A stretch of 18,698 nucleotides of DNA from Sphingobacteriales bacterium (GTDB lineage Bacteria > Bacteroidota > Bacteroidia > Sphingobacteriales > Sphingobacteriaceae). Each line of letters opens with the position of its first letter. Positions within the stretch are counted from its first letter, which is position 1. The notes under the pieces were generated by a model. The model did no database searches, was not told where the DNA came from, and saw only the letters and a program-made list of their open reading frames with translations. The stretch covers positions 1 to 18,698 of the forward strand of contig JAGVEE010000117.1 of NCBI GenBank assembly GCA_020058405.1, read 5' to 3'. A program made the translations under genes and the position numbers. This document shows positions 16,558-18,698 of this stretch, in pieces.

Positions 16558-16581
16558 TGTGTGAGTTGTGAGTTGTGAGTT
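16547..16581. repeat. Tandem 7-base array (GTGAGTT word), five copies, overlapping the fadD 3' end
   Basis: Units: GTGAGTT (16547-16553), GTGATGT (16554-16560), then GTGAGTT three times to 16581. The first two overlap the end of the acyl-CoA ligase gene and contain its stop codon (TGA at 16555-16557). The same word, inverted and rotated (TTCACAA/CTCACAA), recurs at 17401-17435. Confidence 0.85.
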
Positions 16582-16609
16582 GGCGCAGGGATGTTAATTA
16601 TTTGCATGA

Positions 16610-16641
16610 GAGTTATTGAGTTATTAGGTTATTGAGTTATT
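16610..16641. repeat. Tandem 8-base array (GAGTTATT word), four copies
   Basis: Units: GAGTTATT, GAGTTATT, AGGTTATT, GAGTTATT, running into TGGGGGT (16641-16647). It lies between the acyl-CoA ligase and the small exported protein. TGGGGGT has a perfect inverted partner ACCCCCA at 17394-17400 beside the next array. Confidence 0.8.
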
Positions 16642-16672
16642 GGGGGTATATTCATTATAGATAATTGAAATT

Positions 16673-17380
16673 ATGAATTTGAAGTTATTTTTGATGCTTA
16701 TACTATTTTTACTTTTAGATGATTTAGATTTAAAAGCTCAAAATTTAATCCCTAATGGTGGATTTGAATTCATTGATTCGAAAGGTAATCTTACCGATTG
16801 GGAAAAATTGACTTTAAACTCACCACAATTATTAACAGAAGATAGTATTACACCTATATTCAAAGGAAACAGATCGGAAGGAATCTTTCTTTTTGATATA
16901 GCTAGTAAAAATAAAGACAATCGTACATTCTATCAAGTAAAGCTCACAAAACCCTTAAAAAAAGGCAAGAAATATAGGTTTAACATATATTGTAAATTGT
17001 CGGAATTCAGCACGCACAGTACAAAATCTTTCGGTGCTAATTTCAGTCAAAATAAATTTACCGATAAAGAATTAAGATCACTTTTAAACAACAATCCTAA
17101 CCTGCTATTTAGTCAAAAAGTAGGTACCCAATATTGGAATTCAAAAGAGTTACAATCGTCTTCAGATTTAAAGACTTGGAATGAAAAGAATACAGTTCTT
17201 GTTGATGTAGTTTATACTGCGAAAGGAAATGAACAATATATAATATTCGGAAACTTTTCAGATTCCAAATCTTCTTACGTATTTCATATCTTCAACTACG
17301 GAAATAATGAAAACACTTATATCTATTATAATATTGACGAGGTAAGTCTAACAGAAATAAAACCTAAAATAACCCAATAA
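16673..17380 (+). CDS. Exported beta-sandwich protein, carbohydrate-binding-module-like, function unknown
   Basis: Residues 1-23 form a signal peptide (MNLK, a long Leu/Ile/Phe core, then KAQ), so the protein is exported; no lipobox is present. The mature part begins NLIPNGGFE (24-32) followed by a Gly-Asn-Leu-Thr-x-Trp stretch, and ends with NIDEVSLTEI. This beginning and end, with FYQVKLTKPLKKGKKYRFNI in the middle, are the usual marks of galactose-binding-like beta-sandwich modules (CBM4/9-like) seen in secreted Bacteroidota proteins, often fused to an OmpA domain; no OmpA domain follows here. The length of 235 residues fits one such module plus signal. No ligand can be named. It is bracketed by inverted word arrays, and no clear promoter or Shine-Dalgarno sequence is seen. 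Confidence 0.75.
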   Translation: MNLKLFLMLILFLLLDDLDLKAQNLIPNGGFEFIDSKGNLTDWEKLTLNSPQLLTEDSITPIFKGNRSEGIFLFDIASKNKDNRTFYQVKLTKPLKKGKKYRFNIYCKLSEFSTHSTKSFGANFSQNKFTDKELRSLLNNNPNLLFSQKVGTQYWNSKELQSSSDLKTWNEKNTVLVDVVYTAKGNEQYIIFGNFSDSKSSYVFHIFNYGNNENTYIYYNIDEVSLTEIKPKITQ

Positions 17381-17400
17381 TCTACCTAATTGCACCCCCA

Positions 17401-17435
17401 TTCACAATTCACAACTCACAATTCACAACTCAATA
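17401..17435. repeat. Tandem 7-base array (TTCACAA word), five copies, overlapping the methyltransferase 3' end
   Basis: Units: TTCACAA, TTCACAA, CTCACAA, TTCACAA, CTCAATA. On the minus strand this reads as TTGTGAG/TTGTGAA words, the same word as at 16547-16581 in opposite orientation. The methyltransferase gene's stop (TGA at 17418-17416) and its last codons lie within it. ACCCCCA directly precedes it. Confidence 0.85.
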
Positions 17436-18570
17436 AAGCCACGAACATCGTATCCGCCTTATCCTCATACCCTTCAATGTATTTCATTTCTTTGATAGTT
17501 ATATTGTGTTTGGCTTGTAAACGCTCTATTACTTTTTCATTTTCGAGTGCGAATGCAGAGCATGTAATGTATAACAAGTCTTTACCTTTCTTTAAAAACT
17601 GAATAGCATTATCAGTAATCGCAAATTGTAAATCAGAAAAATATTGAACATTGTTTTCGTCCACTTGCACTATGCGTTCGGGTGTACGTGCCCAAGTTCC
17701 AGAACCTGTGCATGGTGTATCTACAATTATTCCATCAAATGTTTCGGGTTCAAACGATTGTATTTCGGCTTTTAAATCTATTAACCTGCGTTTGTATTTT
17801 GTAATTCCTGCGCGCTTAAAACGTTCATCCAAATTACTCAAAATGCTCTCTCTATTATCCGAACACATTAAGTAAGCATCTGGCTCCAGTTCCTTTAATA
17901 ACAAGCTTTTCCCGCCACTTGCCGAACAACAATCCCACCAATATTCGTTTAATTTGGGATGCATAAATTGTTGTGTTGCCTGGCTTGATTTATCTTGAAC
18001 TTCAAATAAATATTCCGTAGGCTCCTCAATTTTACTAGCATTTGCTAAACGGAAACAAGTTCCCTCCTGTTCAAAATTAATATTTTGCTCATTTAAAAAT
18101 TGTTGTAGTTTTTCTTCTTTCCCTTTTACCGCTCGTAAAAATAAATCGGGTTGTACAAAATGAGAATCTACAAATGCTTGTTTATTAATTTTTTCTGAAA
18201 GTAAATGTTGTAATGGCAAAACATCCTCTAGCTTAAAATCGGAAAAAATAGTTTTTAAAAATTCTACTCGCTCTTTAATGGGCTTAGAAATATGAATGAA
18301 CCATTCTGGTTTAAACATAGAAATTGAACTGTCATTTTCAGTAGCAGTAAGTAATAAGGCTATGTTTAATCGTTCTTCAAAAGTATTGTTAGGACAAGCA
18401 TTCCCTAAGCGAAAATAAGAATACATCATGTGGCTCAGCATCTTTCGATCTCTGGAACCCATTTGTTTATTACGTTTGTAGAACTCTTTTAAATATTTTG
18501 ATAAAGGAACATCGTGTTTATAATTTTCTAAACACTCTAAAAATATTCTTAATTTATTTTGATGAATCAT
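17416..18570 (-). CDS. RsmB-like rRNA cytosine-C5 methyltransferase (NOL1/NOP2/Sun family)
   Basis: A SAM-dependent RNA m5C methyltransferase, probably acting on rRNA. Of 384 residues, about 1-135 are a helical N-terminal domain such as precedes the catalytic part in RsmB-type proteins. About 140-205 form the small alpha/beta RNA-binding lead-in (VDSHFVQPDLFLRA...). The SAM domain begins with WWDCCSASGGKS (211-222), the counterpart of the usual DACAAPGGKT. The two family cysteines are Cys-287 in VDTPCTGSGTWAR and Cys-337 in YITCSAF; the first usually releases the product and the second attacks the base. The glycine-rich and PC loops differ slightly from the common DAPCSG form. The start at 18570 overlaps the stop of the upstream gene as ATGA. 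The exact target base cannot be inferred. Confidence 0.85.
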   Translation of the reverse strand: MIHQNKLRIFLECLENYKHDVPLSKYLKEFYKRNKQMGSRDRKMLSHMMYSYFRLGNACPNNTFEERLNIALLLTATENDSSISMFKPEWFIHISKPIKERVEFLKTIFSDFKLEDVLPLQHLLSEKINKQAFVDSHFVQPDLFLRAVKGKEEKLQQFLNEQNINFEQEGTCFRLANASKIEEPTEYLFEVQDKSSQATQQFMHPKLNEYWWDCCSASGGKSLLLKELEPDAYLMCSDNRESILSNLDERFKRAGITKYKRRLIDLKAEIQSFEPETFDGIIVDTPCTGSGTWARTPERIVQVDENNVQYFSDLQFAITDNAIQFLKKGKDLLYITCSAFALENEKVIERLQAKHNITIKEMKYIEGYEDKADTMFVALLSCEL

Positions 18571-18698
18571 GGTTGGTAATTAAGCCCGTTTTCATCATAC
18601 TTTAAAATAAAAACTAAGCTATTATGTGTACTAGAGTTTTTCTGAGGATAGTAGAAAATACTGGCTAAACCAAAGTATGGACTCTCAGTTTGAAATAA
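18567..18698 (-). CDS. C-terminal end of an unrecognised gene
   Basis: An open frame enters from the right edge and runs 43 codons to a TGA at 18569-18567. That stop overlaps the methyltransferase ATG as ATGA, the classic arrangement of translationally coupled genes, which is the main reason to believe the frame. The visible end contains YFGLASIFYYPQKNSS and finishes KYDENGLNYQP, with a beta-strand-like alternation of aromatic and polar residues. No family is recognised from this fragment. Confidence 0.6.
   Translation of the reverse strand, partial: LFQTESPYFGLASIFYYPQKNSSTHNSLVFILKYDENGLNYQP

Noticed and set aside
16311..16607. Leftward open frame of 98 codons over the end of fadD, rich in HNSQL.
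   Set aside because: It is the reverse reading of fadD plus the 7-base array; the HNSQL-like stretch is just the translated repeat.

Overview
The window is a stretch of Bacteroidota chromosome, AT-rich and densely packed with housekeeping genes. The phylum call rests on four things. Promoter-like boxes match the Bacteroidota -7 consensus TAnnTTTG. Clear Shine-Dalgarno sequences are scarce. There is a Bacteroidota-type GlmU-like protein and a zinc-free type B ribosomal protein L31. The exported proteins have signal peptides ending in A-Q. The class cannot be fixed from sequence alone. A complete-looking but short ISC iron-sulfur operon may help place it, because many members of the phylum rely on SUF instead.

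Positions 1-12305 read leftward. In transcription order the genes are a methylmalonyl-CoA epimerase, ribosomal protein L31 (own promoter and terminator), then a tight run of GlmU-like protein, triosephosphate isomerase, PrmA, a 1458-residue exported protein of unknown function, and an Mpl-type Mur ligase. The FtsK/SpoIIIE DNA translocase and the first 35 codons of a LolA-like lipoprotein carrier follow. Much of this block serves the envelope: UDP-GlcNAc supply, murein peptide recycling, division and chromosome segregation, and lipoprotein transport.

Positions 12421-17380 read rightward: iscS-iscU-iscA behind a good TTG/TAnnTTTG promoter and ending in a strong terminator, then a long-chain acyl-CoA ligase, then a small exported protein that looks like a carbohydrate-binding-module-type beta-sandwich. 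Positions 17416-18698 read leftward again: an RsmB-like rRNA cytosine-C5 methyltransferase preceded, with an ATGA overlap, by the end of an unrecognised gene.

The most unusual content lies between the genes. Seven short tandem arrays (143-170, 13636-13683, 13701-13749, 14178-14240, 16547-16581, 16610-16641, 17401-17435) repeat different 7- or 8-base words. Three run into gene ends and supply the last codons and stop codon of ftsK, the acyl-CoA ligase gene and the methyltransferase gene. One, between iscU and iscA, is four words followed by four inverted words and would fold into a long hairpin ending four bases before the iscA start. The exported protein at 16673-17380 is bracketed by arrays of the same word in opposite orientation, each side carrying an inward TGGGGGT. 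I see no transposase, integrase, CRISPR, tRNA or rRNA. No gene-free stretch exceeds 300 bases.
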